Part shown: positions 49,736 through 58,700 of the stretch, one piece after another
Numbering within the stretch: position 1 is the stretch's first letter
How the letters are laid out: each line of letters opens with the position of its first letter
NCBI RefSeq assembly: GCF_014697615.1
Contig: NZ_JACJSD010000047.1
Coordinates: 1 to 58,826, forward strand
Source of the DNA: Nostoc sp. FACHB-280
GTDB taxonomy: Bacteria > Cyanobacteriota > Cyanobacteriia > Cyanobacteriales > Nostocaceae
Reading direction: 5' to 3'
DNA: 58,826 nt
Notes under the pieces: generated by a model
What the model was told of the DNA's origin: nothing
Seen by the model: the letters and a program-made list of their open reading frames with translations, nothing else
Databases searched by the model: none
Made by a program: the position numbers and the translations under genes

Positions 49736-49980
49736 GAAAGTACTGAAGTAAGGAAAAGTGTAGAAATTAACTAGCTCAGGGAAAGTCTATCTGTTAATTT
49801 TAACGAGAAAATTAAGTTCTCTAGGTGAGTTTTAGCATCTTTACAGACAGATTTATAAGTTAAAAATAAACTTTTTTTGAATCAGCTGCAAAAATTGATT
49901 ATAGAAAGGGCAAGCAATTTTAACCTAAAATCAAAATTTGCAGTCACACATAACTCCTTTCCTTCAAATTTTTTAGCTCC

Positions 49981-51303
49981 ATGTCATCTTCAGAAAGTTT
50001 ACTAATTCGCCGCGCTCGCATTGTCCTACCCAATGGGGAATTCATGGTTGGGGATGTACTTATACGCGATCGCCTCATCCAAGAAGTGGCACCGGAGATT
50101 GCTGGTACCATTGTCACCAAAGAGATTGACGCACAAGGGTTAACTTTGTTGCCAGGAGTTATCGACCCGCAAGTGCATTTTCGGGAACCAGGACTAGAAC
50201 ATAAAGAAGATTTATTTACCGCTAGTTGTGCCTGTGCTAAGGGTGGTGTGACTTCGTTTTTAGAAATGCCTAATACCCGCCCCCTGACTACTACTCAAGC
50301 GGCATTAGATGATAAACTCCAACGGGCGGCTAGTAAGTGTGTGGTGAATTATGGCTTTTTTATTGGCGCAACCGCAGAAGTTTTGCCAGATTTACTCACA
50401 GCCCAACCGACATGCGGCATTAAAGTTTTCATGGGGTCGATGCACGGTCAGTTACTGGTTGACCAAGATACTGTTCTGGAAACAATTTTCGCCCAGGGCG
50501 ATCGCTTAATTGCGGTTCATGCTGAAGACCAAGAACGCATTAATCAACGCAGGCAAGAGTTTGCTGGTATTCATGACCCAGCCATTCACTCCCAAATCCA
50601 AGATAATCAAGCGGCGCTGTTAGCCACCCAAAAAGCCTTAAATCTTTCTAAAAAATATCAGCGGCGGCTACATATTTTACACATGTCCACAGCCGAAGAA
50701 GCTGAGTTGTTACGTCAAGACAAACCGAGTTGGGTAACGGCTGAGGTGACACCACAGCATTTGTTATTAAATAGTAGTGCTTATCAAGATATTGGCACTT
50801 TAGCGCAAATGAATCCGCCGTTGCGATCGCCCCACGATAACGAAGTTCTCTGGCAAGCTTTACGGGATGGTGTGATTGATTTTATCGCTACCGACCATGC
50901 CCCCCACACCTTGGCAGAAAAAGCCCAAGAATACCCAAATACACCTTCGGGAATGCCTGGTGTCGAGACTTCTTTACCGTTGATGTTAACTGCGGCAATG
51001 CAAGGCAAATGTACTGTGGCGCAAGTTGCCAACTGGATGTCTTATGCAGTGGCACAAGGTTATAAAATTCCCAACAAAGGAGCGATCGCACCTGGTTACG
51101 ATGCTGATTTAGTCTTGGTAGACTTGGATAATTACAGTCCAGTCCGCCGGGAAGATTTGTTAACTAAATGTGGTTGGAGTCCGTTTGAAGGTTGGAATCT
51201 CACAGGCTGGCCTGTGATCACAATTGTGGGTGGACAAATTGTCTATGAACAAAATCGCGTTAATACTGACGTGCGAGGTCAAGCTTTAACTTTCTCTTCA
51301 TGA
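49981..51303 (+). CDS. pyrC: Dihydroorotase
   Basis: A 440-residue zinc enzyme of pyrimidine synthesis that cyclises carbamoyl-aspartate to dihydroorotate. The metal motif DPQVHFREPG, the bridging lysine in GIKVFMGSMHG, AVHAEDQ, HILHMSTAE and the catalytic Asp in IATDHAPHT are all present. It is of the class I/amidohydrolase type. ATG 49981 starts directly after an AT-rich leader. Single gene. It is followed by an unusually long stretch without genes. Confidence 0.95.
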   Translation: MSSSESLLIRRARIVLPNGEFMVGDVLIRDRLIQEVAPEIAGTIVTKEIDAQGLTLLPGVIDPQVHFREPGLEHKEDLFTASCACAKGGVTSFLEMPNTRPLTTTQAALDDKLQRAASKCVVNYGFFIGATAEVLPDLLTAQPTCGIKVFMGSMHGQLLVDQDTVLETIFAQGDRLIAVHAEDQERINQRRQEFAGIHDPAIHSQIQDNQAALLATQKALNLSKKYQRRLHILHMSTAEEAELLRQDKPSWVTAEVTPQHLLLNSSAYQDIGTLAQMNPPLRSPHDNEVLWQALRDGVIDFIATDHAPHTLAEKAQEYPNTPSGMPGVETSLPLMLTAAMQGKCTVAQVANWMSYAVAQGYKIPNKGAIAPGYDADLVLVDLDNYSPVRREDLLTKCGWSPFEGWNLTGWPVITIVGGQIVYEQNRVNTDVRGQALTFSS

Positions 51304-51365
51304 ACATTCAGTAGTGCTGAGTGTTGAGTTAAAGATTCTCACCCTGTCCCAACCGGGTAGCTGTA

Positions 51366-51441
51366 AGTCAAAAGGCAAAAGTTAAAAGTCAAAAATCAAG
51401 AATACTTTTGACTTTTGGTTTTTTTACTTTTGACTTCTTTT
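51366..51441. repeat. Facing AAAAGTC and GACTTTT arrays
   Basis: AAGTCAAAAGGCAAAAG-type units face CTTTTGACTTTTGG and TACTTTTGACTTC units, so the block can fold into a long hairpin shortly after pyrC. The same design is found between AAR and accA. Confidence 0.65.
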
Positions 51442-51455
51442 CAATAGCGCAACTA

Positions 51456-51507
51456 CGTATAAACACTAGCTTCCAAATTTGGGAGCGAAAAGTTGAGTGT
51501 TTATACG
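51456..51507. repeat. 12-bp inverted repeat with inner palindrome
   Basis: CGTATAAACACT is repeated as AGTGTTTATACG 28 bases later, with an inner TTCCAAATTTGGGA near-palindrome. A third partial copy (CGTATAAATACT) lies at about 51518-51529. It could be a cruciform, a protein site or an RNA stem. Confidence 0.7.
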
Positions 51508-52595
51508 AGTTAAAATCGTATAAATACTATGGTACTTGGTTAAAAATGTTTGGGCTTTTGGAAGATATATCAGTATGAGCATAAGATTTTCTTTTAAAGA
51601 ACACTTATTCAAATTAATTTATCTCATAACTTAATCATTAGTTACTTTTTGATTGCAGATTCTGTTTTTAACTTGGGAATACTAGGTCAATGGATAGATG
51701 ACAGGATGACTATTGCGATCGTAAATCTTTTAACCTTTCTCAACTAGTCTTTTGTGTTTAACTATCCGGATTTTTCAACTCAAAAACGAAGAGAATTAAT
51801 AGGGTTAAGTAAACGGGCAAATTTCTGTGAAAACTCAGTTTTATACATATATAAATTTTATATGCACTTAATTTGGACGACCTTAAAACCTATTTTTTAC
51901 ACTTCTGATTGATTTTTTCTCAGCAGTTGGTGCTATAAAAGCCAGCATTAGCAACGAAAACGGAGTTAGTCTCAAAAAACTAGCATCCTAATTAAACACA
52001 CTAAAAGAAACAATTTACTTAGTTAATCAAAGGCAGGTACGAAGAGAAACAGAAAACAAGTAATACATCCCAGTACTGACTGGCTAACTAAAACTCATCT
52101 GTAAATGAGCCTTCTCACCAAGATGATTCTCTAAACAACAAATTAAAGTCACTTCTTATTTGAATGTAATTACCCTTGAGTGTCCGCACTCAAAAATCTG
52201 GCAGCTTGTTAGATATCACTCTCCAAAGGATTGTTTCATTCAAAAGCTTTGACTCAAGATTTATCGACACTTACGGCAATATTGTCTGCGAGCATACACC
52301 AAAAATTAGCTAAATGCAGTCGCTAGTAAATGTCAATCAAGGCCAAAACCCCTATTGTACAGTATTCCATTGATTTTTGAATAATGAAGGCAGTAATGTT
52401 AGTCAATTTCTTCGATGAACGCGGTAGTGGTAGATAGAACGAGTGTACAATCCGCCCTCGACTATCGATACATTTTTATCATCTCATCACGATGTGAGGC
52501 TAATTTTGGATTGGACAGTTGTCCTTGTAGTTCATTTATGTAGAACCGCATCCAGAAAACCCTCTCACAACCTACAGCAATGAATTATGAATTCT

Positions 52596-52616
52596 GAGCG
52601 GCAAATTTTGCCGCTC
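52596..52616 (+). terminator. Perfect hairpin, possible end of an unannotated RNA
   Basis: GAGCGGCAAA and TTTGCCGCTC form a 10-bp stem with a one-base centre (realistically an 8-bp stem and 5-base loop), followed by AAACTTCTTTTGGG. It lies over 1.2 kb past pyrC, so it may end a separate transcript. Confidence 0.45.
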
Positions 52617-52732
52617 AAACTTCTTTTGGGTGGGATTCTCTACACTACTTCTACCTACCCATTTTTTTTTGCTTTCATGCTGCATAACTACGAAAAATTG
52701 TATAGTCTAATCAATAAATTTAAATAAATTAT

Positions 52733-53188
52733 TTAGATTTTAGCAATTAATTCGCTGATGTTGCAATGTAATCCTGTAATATCGGCTTGGCGATTACCAT
52801 TTTCACCATAGCTTAAACGCACACACAGATAACTCTCTGGCTGGTAAGGCATTCTTTCTGCCCACTCTATCGCTACAATTCCAGGTTCTATTTCGATTCC
52901 TTCCCAATAGCTTTCTAAGTTTAAACCTGTCACCTCTGATGGCTCTAAGCGATATAAGTCGAGGTGATAAAGGGGTATACGCCCTTGAGTGTATTCATTA
53001 ATCAAAGTGAAAGTGGGGCTGACAATTGATTCGCTAATTCCTAAACCTTGACCAATGCCTTGCACCAAGGTAGTTTTACCAGCACCTAAGTCGCCTTCTA
53101 ATAAAATGACAGTACCGGGAGTCAAAGTTTGACCTAATTTGATACCTAAATTAAGGGTCGCTTGGACATCTGCAAGAGCAATTTTCAT
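52733..53188 (-). CDS. tsaE: tRNA threonylcarbamoyladenosine complex ATPase TsaE
   Basis: A 151-residue P-loop protein that works with TsaB and TsaD to make t6A37 in ANN-decoding tRNAs. Walker A is GDLGAGKTTLVQG, switch region SPTFTLINEYTQG, and the HLDLYRL and IAIEWAERM stretches are typical. Full length. A hairpin array separates it from the YvcK-like gene upstream. Confidence 0.95.
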   Translation of the reverse strand: MKIALADVQATLNLGIKLGQTLTPGTVILLEGDLGAGKTTLVQGIGQGLGISESIVSPTFTLINEYTQGRIPLYHLDLYRLEPSEVTGLNLESYWEGIEIEPGIVAIEWAERMPYQPESYLCVRLSYGENGNRQADITGLHCNISELIAKI

Positions 53189-53210
53189 TTTTGGTCATTA
53201 GTCATTGGTC

Positions 53211-53247
53211 ATTAGTCATTAGTGTATACATATAACTAATGACTAAT
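53211..53247. repeat. 13-bp inverted repeat of heptamers between tsaE and the YvcK-like gene
   Basis: ATTAGTCATTAGT and ACTAATGACTAAT pair exactly across 11 bases. The hairpin sits three bases after the YvcK-like stop and 22 bases before the tsaE start. It is built from GTCATTA units that extend left to about 53193. Confidence 0.75.
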
Positions 53248-53249
53248 TC

Positions 53250-54620
53250 TTACTTGCCATGATGAGCGCCACTGTACCACCGTAACAAGACTTTTGCTAA
53301 TTTTTGGGGATTGTGACGGACAACACCGGTTTCATCTTCATACAATACATTTGCTAAAACAACTCTTCGCCCTAGTAAAGATACATCTTCTCTGTCGAGG
53401 AAAACTGGATGAGAATTTTGTTGGGCATAACGGATGAGGGATTGGGGAGAAGGAGATTTTTTGTGTACCATAACAGCATCAAATAATCGCCTTTGACCAC
53501 AGGCTGCATCAATAGCTTTGATATGGTCAGCAACAGTATAGCCCTCAGTTTCTCCTGGTTGGGTCATAATATTGCAAATGTAGATGCGAGGGGCTTTGGA
53601 GGAGGCGATCGCATTGGCAATTTCTGGTACTAGTAAATTAGGAATCAAACTGGTATAAAGGCTACCCGGCCCAATAATAATATAGTCAGCTTCTTTAATC
53701 GCTTTAATGGCTGCGGGTAAGGCTGGTGGATTAGCAGGTGTGCAACCAAGTTTGACAATTTTACCACCAGCTTTCGGAATATTAGATTCTCCTTCAATGC
53801 GGCGGCCATCGGCTAATTCTGCCCACAGACGCACATCGGTGAGAGTTGCTGGCAAAACTTGTCCCCGCACCGCCAAGACTTTAGAACTCGCCGCCACAGC
53901 CCGTTCTAAATCACCAGTAATCTCACTCATGGCAGTTAAGAACAAGTTACCAAAACTATGGCCAGTCAAGCCATCGCCAGCCCGAAAGCGGTATTGAAAC
54001 AATTCTGTTAACAGCTTTTCTTCATCTGCTAAGGCTGCTAAACAATTGCGAATATCTCCCGGTGGTAGCACACCAAATTCTTGACGCAACCGCCCAGAAG
54101 AACCACCATCATCAGCAACCGTGACGATCGCACTAATATTAGCACTATAAGTTTTTAGTCCCCGCAGCAAAGTCGAAAGTCCGGTACCACCGCCAATAAC
54201 CACAATTTTCGGCCCGCGATACAAGCGGCGATGGGCTAACAAAACATCAATGAGTTCTGTTTCACCTTGTTGTTTGAAAGCCGCAGTAATGGAACCCACA
54301 GTGCGAGTTTGTCCCCAAAGCAGCAACAGTAAGCCACACAGCAGCACCAAAGGGCCGCTGATATAGTTGGGTAGGATGTTGGTAATTACTCCCAGAAAAC
54401 TCCTCAACAACTCCAACAGCAAAAAAATCGGGGTCAACTTCACCCATATTGCTAACCCCAAACTCGCCAAAAATACACCGCCAACGCTAATAAGTAACCA
54501 GCGTTTTACTGATAACCCTGGAGATAACCACTTAAACCACTGGTTAACCCGATGAGATGTGCGGCTGCGCGACTGCTGTTGCAGGGCGTTGAGGGCTTGT
54601 CTGAGAAAACCAATTGACAT
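53250..54620 (-). CDS. YvcK/CofD-like protein (gluconeogenesis factor family)
   Basis: A 456-residue protein. The first 120 residues contain two hydrophobic segments ([20 protein letters not shown] and [19 protein letters not shown]), a membrane extension often seen in cyanobacterial members. The CofD-like domain follows with the nucleotide site [28 protein letters not shown] and the [13 protein letters not shown] stretch. In Bacillus, YvcK binds UDP-sugars and affects cell wall and carbon metabolism. Here the role is unproven. It is upstream of tsaE on the same strand. Confidence 0.92.
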   Translation of the reverse strand: MSIGFLRQALNALQQQSRSRTSHRVNQWFKWLSPGLSVKRWLLISVGGVFLASLGLAIWVKLTPIFLLLELLRSFLGVITNILPNYISGPLVLLCGLLLLLWGQTRTVGSITAAFKQQGETELIDVLLAHRRLYRGPKIVVIGGGTGLSTLLRGLKTYSANISAIVTVADDGGSSGRLRQEFGVLPPGDIRNCLAALADEEKLLTELFQYRFRAGDGLTGHSFGNLFLTAMSEITGDLERAVAASSKVLAVRGQVLPATLTDVRLWAELADGRRIEGESNIPKAGGKIVKLGCTPANPPALPAAIKAIKEADYIIIGPGSLYTSLIPNLLVPEIANAIASSKAPRIYICNIMTQPGETEGYTVADHIKAIDAACGQRRLFDAVMVHKKSPSPQSLIRYAQQNSHPVFLDREDVSLLGRRVVLANVLYEDETGVVRHNPQKLAKVLLRWYSGAHHGK

Positions 54621-54902
54621 ACCTGATTGAAAGCAGTGCTAAAAACTAAATGAATAAATGAAAATTTACACTCCTTGGTTTTAACACCAAGTGTGTCATT
54701 ATTAAGTATTTCAGTACTTTGAGACTTATAGCAGAAGACAGGAGATAGAGGCCAAATGTAAGCAGGAGGTAATAGTATTACTATGCCTAACATTCATGCT
54801 TTCCGAGTGTCCTAACTTCTGTGACTACAGCTAGAAAACCAGTCATCAAAGTTGCCAGTCTTCCCAGTAAAACAATACCCTGGCTTGGTCAAAGTTAGTT
54901 TA

Positions 54903-55394
54903 ATGGAAAAAAGAATTTTAGGTTTAGATCCTGGATTAGCCATTTTAGGATTTGGCGTAATTACTTGCAAACAAGGCTCTAGCAAGGTACAAGACGCAAC
55001 GGTAGATATGCTTGACTTTGGGGTAATTAGTACCTCGGCAGATGCAGAAATGGGACAGCGCCTGTGTACCTTGTTTGATGATTTGCACACCCTGATTAGT
55101 GAATTGCAACCAGACTTGGTTGCGATCGAAAAGCTGTTCTTCTATCGTATGTCAAGCACTATTCTTGTAGCACAAGCTCGTGGCGTTGTCATGTTAGTTT
55201 TGGGACAACATCGCTTACCTTATGTAGAATTTACCCCGGCACAAATTAAACAAGCTTTAACAGGCTATGGCAATGCAGATAAATCTGATGTGCAAGCAGC
55301 AGTGGCGCGAGAGTTGAATTTAGATACAATCCCAAGACCAGACGATGCCGCAGATGCTTTAGCAGTAGCTTTAACAGCATCATTTCAGTTGTAA
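54903..55394 (+). CDS. ruvC: Holliday junction resolvase RuvC
   Basis: A 163-residue endonuclease that cuts Holliday junctions together with RuvAB. I take ATG 54903 ([18 protein letters not shown]); the longer frame from 54852 adds a non-family leader. The four catalytic acids are visible: Asp in GLDPG, Glu in VAIEKLFF, and the Asp pair in [13 protein letters not shown]. Single gene. A repeat block and a transposase relic follow. Confidence 0.95.
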   Translation: MEKRILGLDPGLAILGFGVITCKQGSSKVQDATVDMLDFGVISTSADAEMGQRLCTLFDDLHTLISELQPDLVAIEKLFFYRMSSTILVAQARGVVMLVLGQHRLPYVEFTPAQIKQALTGYGNADKSDVQAAVARELNLDTIPRPDDAADALAVALTASFQL

Positions 55395-55414
55395 TTATTC
55401 ATGTACGCAAACAA

Positions 55415-55472
55415 TAAAGAACTTTACTAGTTCGTAAAGTTCTTTACTGACTCGTAAAGTTCTTTACTGACT
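55415..55472. repeat. Inverted and direct repeats after ruvC
   Basis: TAAAGAACTTTAC is inverted exactly as GTAAAGTTCTTTA six bases later, and the GTAAAGTTCTTTACTGACT unit is then repeated 20 bases on. As a hairpin it could end ruvC transcription; as tandem units it resembles a protein-binding array. It marks the left edge of the accessory island. Confidence 0.7.
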
Positions 55473-55675
55473 GTCACAGAGTAAAAATATTTAGGATATC
55501 GTCTCTAACGGCAATGAAATAAAAAAAGTTTATTGTTAGGCAATACCTTTGCCAAAATTTTTGTAGGCTCTTATTTTGGCAAAGGTATTGAGGAAACCTA
55601 AAAGGTATTTTTAAAACTGATTGTTTTTGCCCAGTTTCAGAGGAATCAGAGTTTGTATAGCTATAGCCATATTAG

Positions 55676-56226
55676 TTAGGACACTACTTGCTTGAGAACG
55701 GTTTCTATTGCATCACGTAGATGATCAGATTTGAGTAACAACTTACGAACCCTACTTTTGAGCCATGCCCAACACTTTTCAATCCGATTGAGATTGGGTA
55801 AGTAAGGGGGGAGATAAACAACCTAGCACCCTGTGGCTTCAATTAATGAAGCAATGCAGCCACCATGATGAAATATCGTATGAGCATTATCTATAATCAC
55901 CGACTCACCCGGACGCAAGACCGGAATTAAACAAGTTTCTAGCCAAGTCTCAAACACAGTTCGGTTACACGCCCTTCGACCGCAAATGGCGCAATCAATT
56001 GCCCCTGTCGATACCCAGAAATCATATTGATGCGACCCTGCCGTCGACCCGATTTGAGTTCGTAGAAGCGTTGCTCAACTACGGAGTATCCGTAACGGTA
56101 GTTGTCGCGTTCATCCATCCCAGACTCATCAACGTATACCAGATGAGACGCTTTCAGGTTACCCAATTGCGCTAAGAACTCTGCCCATCTAGCTTCATCT
56201 CGTTGACTATACCTGTATGTTTTTTT
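55676..56226 (-). pseudogene. IS630-type transposase remnant
   Basis: Minus-strand reading gives a DDE transposase C-terminal half: LVYVDESGMDERDNYRYGY, then, after a frameshift near 55960-55975, ETWLETCLIPVLRPGESVI, IDNAHTIFHHGG, an in-frame TAG near 55829, VVYLPPYLPNLNRIEKCW and a final QVVS with TAA. The N-terminal DNA-binding domains are missing; similarity stops near 56226. It is therefore truncated, frameshifted and nonsense-interrupted. It forms the left boundary of the accessory genes. Confidence 0.85.
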
Positions 56227-56317
56227 TAAACAGTTTAAAAATATTATTTCCTGAAAAGTCTGGCACTTGGGTTAGTAATTTTGTAGCAACCTCAGACCTC
56301 AATAATTTTTTCCAAAC

Positions 56318-56560
56318 TCATTCCATCTGAACACCGTATTCAATAAACAGCGATGGGATGGAGATATCTAGCGCCATTGCCAGCTTTTCAATGGTTTCCA
56401 GTGAAGGATTTAGCTCACCTCTTTCCAGGTTGGAAATATAAGTACGGTGAAGCCCAGCCTGTTCTGCAAGCTGTTCTTGTGATAAATCCAGTTCACGCCT
56501 ACGCCGCCTGACCGCTTTGCCAAAGCGTTGTTTAATGTCTAGTTCATTATTTTCACTCAC
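56318..56560 (-). CDS. XRE-family HTH regulator
   Basis: An 80-residue single-domain repressor. The five-helix Cro/C1 fold is evident in RRRRRELDLSQEQLAEQAGLHRTYISNLERGELNPSLETIEKLAMALDI, with the recognition helix around HRTYISNLERG. It starts at GTG 56560. No dimerisation or protease domain is attached. Divergent from the three-gene plus-strand set, which it may repress; direct and inverted repeats fill the 98-bp gap. Such small regulators are typical of mobile or defence loci. Confidence 0.9.
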   Translation of the reverse strand: MSENNELDIKQRFGKAVRRRRRELDLSQEQLAEQAGLHRTYISNLERGELNPSLETIEKLAMALDISIPSLFIEYGVQME

Positions 56561-56583
56561 TGCACAATCTTCAGAAAGTGCAG
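56560..56583. promoter_or_regulatory. Inverted repeat at the XRE start
   Basis: CTGCAC-N12-GTGCAG begins at the GTG start codon of the XRE gene. The half-site spacing suits a dimeric XRE protein and suggests autoregulation. Confidence 0.45.
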
Positions 56584-56600
56584 GAAACTTGTCTATAGAT

Positions 56601-56631
56601 TATAAATAACTTTTTGTAGTGTATAAATAAC
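56601..56631 (+). promoter_or_regulatory. Direct repeat TATAAATAAC in the divergent promoter
   Basis: TATAAATAAC occurs at 56601 and 56622, exactly 21 bases (two helical turns) apart, 28 bases before the ATG of the first plus-strand gene. It may combine -10 elements and an operator. Confidence 0.45.
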
Positions 56632-56658
56632 ATAAGAGAGTAATAAGCAAAAATATTT

Positions 56659-56970
56659 ATGCCTGAAACTCCCCTTTCAATACCACCGATAGCTTTGCCA
56701 GAGCGAATTCCTCAAGTCTTACCCCAGCAAAGATTCCATCTTGGTGAATGGGTGCAATGGTTTCAAGTACCCAATGGCGACTTTGGTCGCATTATTGGCG
56801 TTATCTACACCCAACAAGCTAGTTGCATTGCCACTGGCTTGCACTACTTAGTTCTTTTAGATGAGCGCAGCCCTTCTCGTGAAATATGCTTCTGCGATTT
56901 TGCCTTTGAGGAAGACATCGAACCCCTAGACCAGCCATCCTTGGAAAGACTTAGAGACAATCATGCCTGA
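56659..56970 (+). CDS. Unknown small protein, first gene of the island set
   Basis: A 103-residue protein with a Pro-rich start (about 1-24) and a compact central part (RFHLGEWVQWFQVPNGDFGRIIGVIY). That part resembles a small beta-barrel or SH3-like module, followed by HYLVLLDERSPSREICFCDFAFEEDIEPL. No catalytic motif is seen. It overlaps the next gene by eight bases, so the two are probably translated together. Family not recognised. Confidence 0.65.
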   Translation: MPETPLSIPPIALPERIPQVLPQQRFHLGEWVQWFQVPNGDFGRIIGVIYTQQASCIATGLHYLVLLDERSPSREICFCDFAFEEDIEPLDQPSLERLRDNHA

Positions 56971-57244
56971 AGCTCAACATCAGCAGTTACTAGAACTGCA
57001 CAATCAAATGTTCATGTCTCCTCAAGACTTTAGCTACCGTTGGGGATTAGGTTATGAAGAACTCGCCAAAATCTGTTCCATCTCAAAATCCACCACATAT
57101 CACTGGCTAGGTGGACAAGCCAGCCGTCGCGCTGCTGGATTACCTTACCAGAGAATTATGGCTGTCGCTGATTTTTTACTAACCAACGCTGAAGTTATTC
57201 AACCTTTATTGGAAGGGTGGCATCATTCCCAACCGCCAAATTAA
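56963..57244 (+). CDS. Small HTH-like protein, second gene of the island set
   Basis: A 93-residue protein. LGYEELAKICSISKSTTYHW reads as a helix-turn-helix, followed by GGQASRRAAGLPYQRIMAVADF, so DNA binding is likely. The start overlaps the preceding stop (ATGCCTGA), a common sign of coupling. It could be a regulator or a targeting subunit for the following gene. Not recognised further. Confidence 0.65.
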   Translation: MPEAQHQQLLELHNQMFMSPQDFSYRWGLGYEELAKICSISKSTTYHWLGGQASRRAAGLPYQRIMAVADFLLTNAEVIQPLLEGWHHSQPPN

Positions 57245-57348
57245 TCGCTGCGTTTTTGCAAATTGACAAAACTTTTGTCCATCTCCTTGACCAAGATAAA
57301 AAGCAGGTAGTAGGGTGCAGAATATTGTCACCAGCTACCAACTAATTC

Positions 57349-58650
57349 ATGAACCGCGCCACTCAGGACTCTTACTATCAGCCCTCCAGTATTGAAATTA
57401 CAGACACTCATGTCCTGATTTATCGCATGGCAATACCCCTCACAAATGCCATCAGCTACCTCAAACAATTTCCCCAGTCAGAATACGAAGAAATTTGTTT
57501 CGATGCTTTGGAATTGGGATTTCTGTGCTTGCAAACTACTCAAGCTCGGCATAGCAACGAAGTAGTTAAGCAGCAGATGGAATTACTTTTGGTGGAATTT
57601 CAGCAAGCAGTCCAAGTCATTGCTGAGTCCTTCCAGCAAGAGTTAGTCAATCAAATTGGCACAGATAACGGAAAATTACTAGCCCCGTTGCAAAACCAAA
57701 TTCACTACACTGCTGCGATTCTCACAGAGAAACTCAACAACGTCAGCATCTTGCTGACAGAGGATATAGACCCAGCTAGAGAAACTTCTGTTGTCGGTCG
57801 ATTCCTTCAAACGTTACGTAATTTGTTAGATGCCAAACGCTCAGATTCTATTCAAGGCGCATTCAAGGCAGCGTTGGCAAATGTCACTAAAGAAAACGGT
57901 ACTTTAGCGGTGGCGGTGAGAAATGTTGTGGCTGAGTCTATCAAACCCCTGGCTGAACAAGTCGAAAAACTCACCAGAGAAATTCGTGACCAACAGGTGG
58001 CAAAACAGACACTTCAACAGACCACAGCAAAAGGCATTAGCTATGAAGAGTTAGTTGTTGCGGAATTGCAAAATTGGTCAAAGTCTAATGGCATAGAGGT
58101 AGAGCATATTGGTAATGATGGTGATACTGGCGATATTCTTGTGAAACTGACCAGCAAATCTCTGGCAGCAATAGAACTATCAATTGTAATTGAAGCAAGA
58201 AACAGACCGTCAAAGCCATTTGGTCGCCAAGCAATTGCTCAACATTTACAGCAAGCAATGGTGCGGCGTTCTGCAAATGCGGCAATTTTTTTGAGTTATT
58301 CGCGTGAGGGATTAGGGCAGGAAATTGGTGACTGGGCTGAGGGTGTGACTGAAGGTGGCTACTGGATTGCTACAACGCACCCATTTCTGATAATTGCCAT
58401 CAGGTTTCTAGTGATTCAACAACGAGTGAATCAATTGCGTACTTTTCATTCAAAAATAGATGTGAGTGTTGTTCAACAACAGCTTCAGCAAATTCGCACT
58501 GCGTTAGGACGCATCAGAACTATCAAAAAATCTCTGACAGAAATTGGGAAGGGTGTAACTTTAATTCAAGCTGAAGCTGATGCGCTGAGTGCAGATATCC
58601 AATCAGCATTGAAATCCATTGAACAAACACTGAGTATAAAATTAACTTAA
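57349..58650 (+). CDS. Coiled-coil protein with PD-(D/E)XK-like nuclease domain
   Basis: A 433-residue soluble protein, 104 bp after the HTH-like gene. Residues about 60-225 are helical with Gln/Glu-rich coiled-coil stretches. A compact alpha/beta domain follows (about 230-330): helix with YEELVVAEL, then D262 in TGDILV, then E282 and R284 in IVIEARNR, then AIAQHLQQAMVRRSANAAIFL. The order Glu helix, Asp, Glu-x-Lys/Arg, helix matches PD-(D/E)XK nucleases, but Arg replaces the usual Lys. The C-terminal 90 residues form another coiled coil. This suggests a DNA-processing or defence protein. The domain is inferred by eye and not confirmed. Confidence 0.6.
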   Translation: MNRATQDSYYQPSSIEITDTHVLIYRMAIPLTNAISYLKQFPQSEYEEICFDALELGFLCLQTTQARHSNEVVKQQMELLLVEFQQAVQVIAESFQQELVNQIGTDNGKLLAPLQNQIHYTAAILTEKLNNVSILLTEDIDPARETSVVGRFLQTLRNLLDAKRSDSIQGAFKAALANVTKENGTLAVAVRNVVAESIKPLAEQVEKLTREIRDQQVAKQTLQQTTAKGISYEELVVAELQNWSKSNGIEVEHIGNDGDTGDILVKLTSKSLAAIELSIVIEARNRPSKPFGRQAIAQHLQQAMVRRSANAAIFLSYSREGLGQEIGDWAEGVTEGGYWIATTHPFLIIAIRFLVIQQRVNQLRTFHSKIDVSVVQQQLQQIRTALGRIRTIKKSLTEIGKGVTLIQAEADALSADIQSALKSIEQTLSIKLT

Positions 58651-58700
58651 CTTTTCTTGATGTAATGAAACAATTAAATTACTTATCTTAGACGAATATT

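Larger units (their letters stand above)
51304..52732. other. 1.4-kb structured region without genes
   Basis: No open frame of 60 codons on either strand between convergent pyrC and tsaE. It contains facing AAAAGTC/GACTTTT arrays (51366-51441), a 12-bp inverted repeat (51456-51507) and a perfect hairpin (52596-52616). The middle (about 51600-52560) is AT-rich without clear repeats. One or more small RNAs are possible; I recognise no known family. Confidence 0.6.

Noticed and set aside
55939-56166. The 75-codon transposase frame as a gene
   Set aside because: It is one fragment of a frameshifted IS630-type pseudogene.
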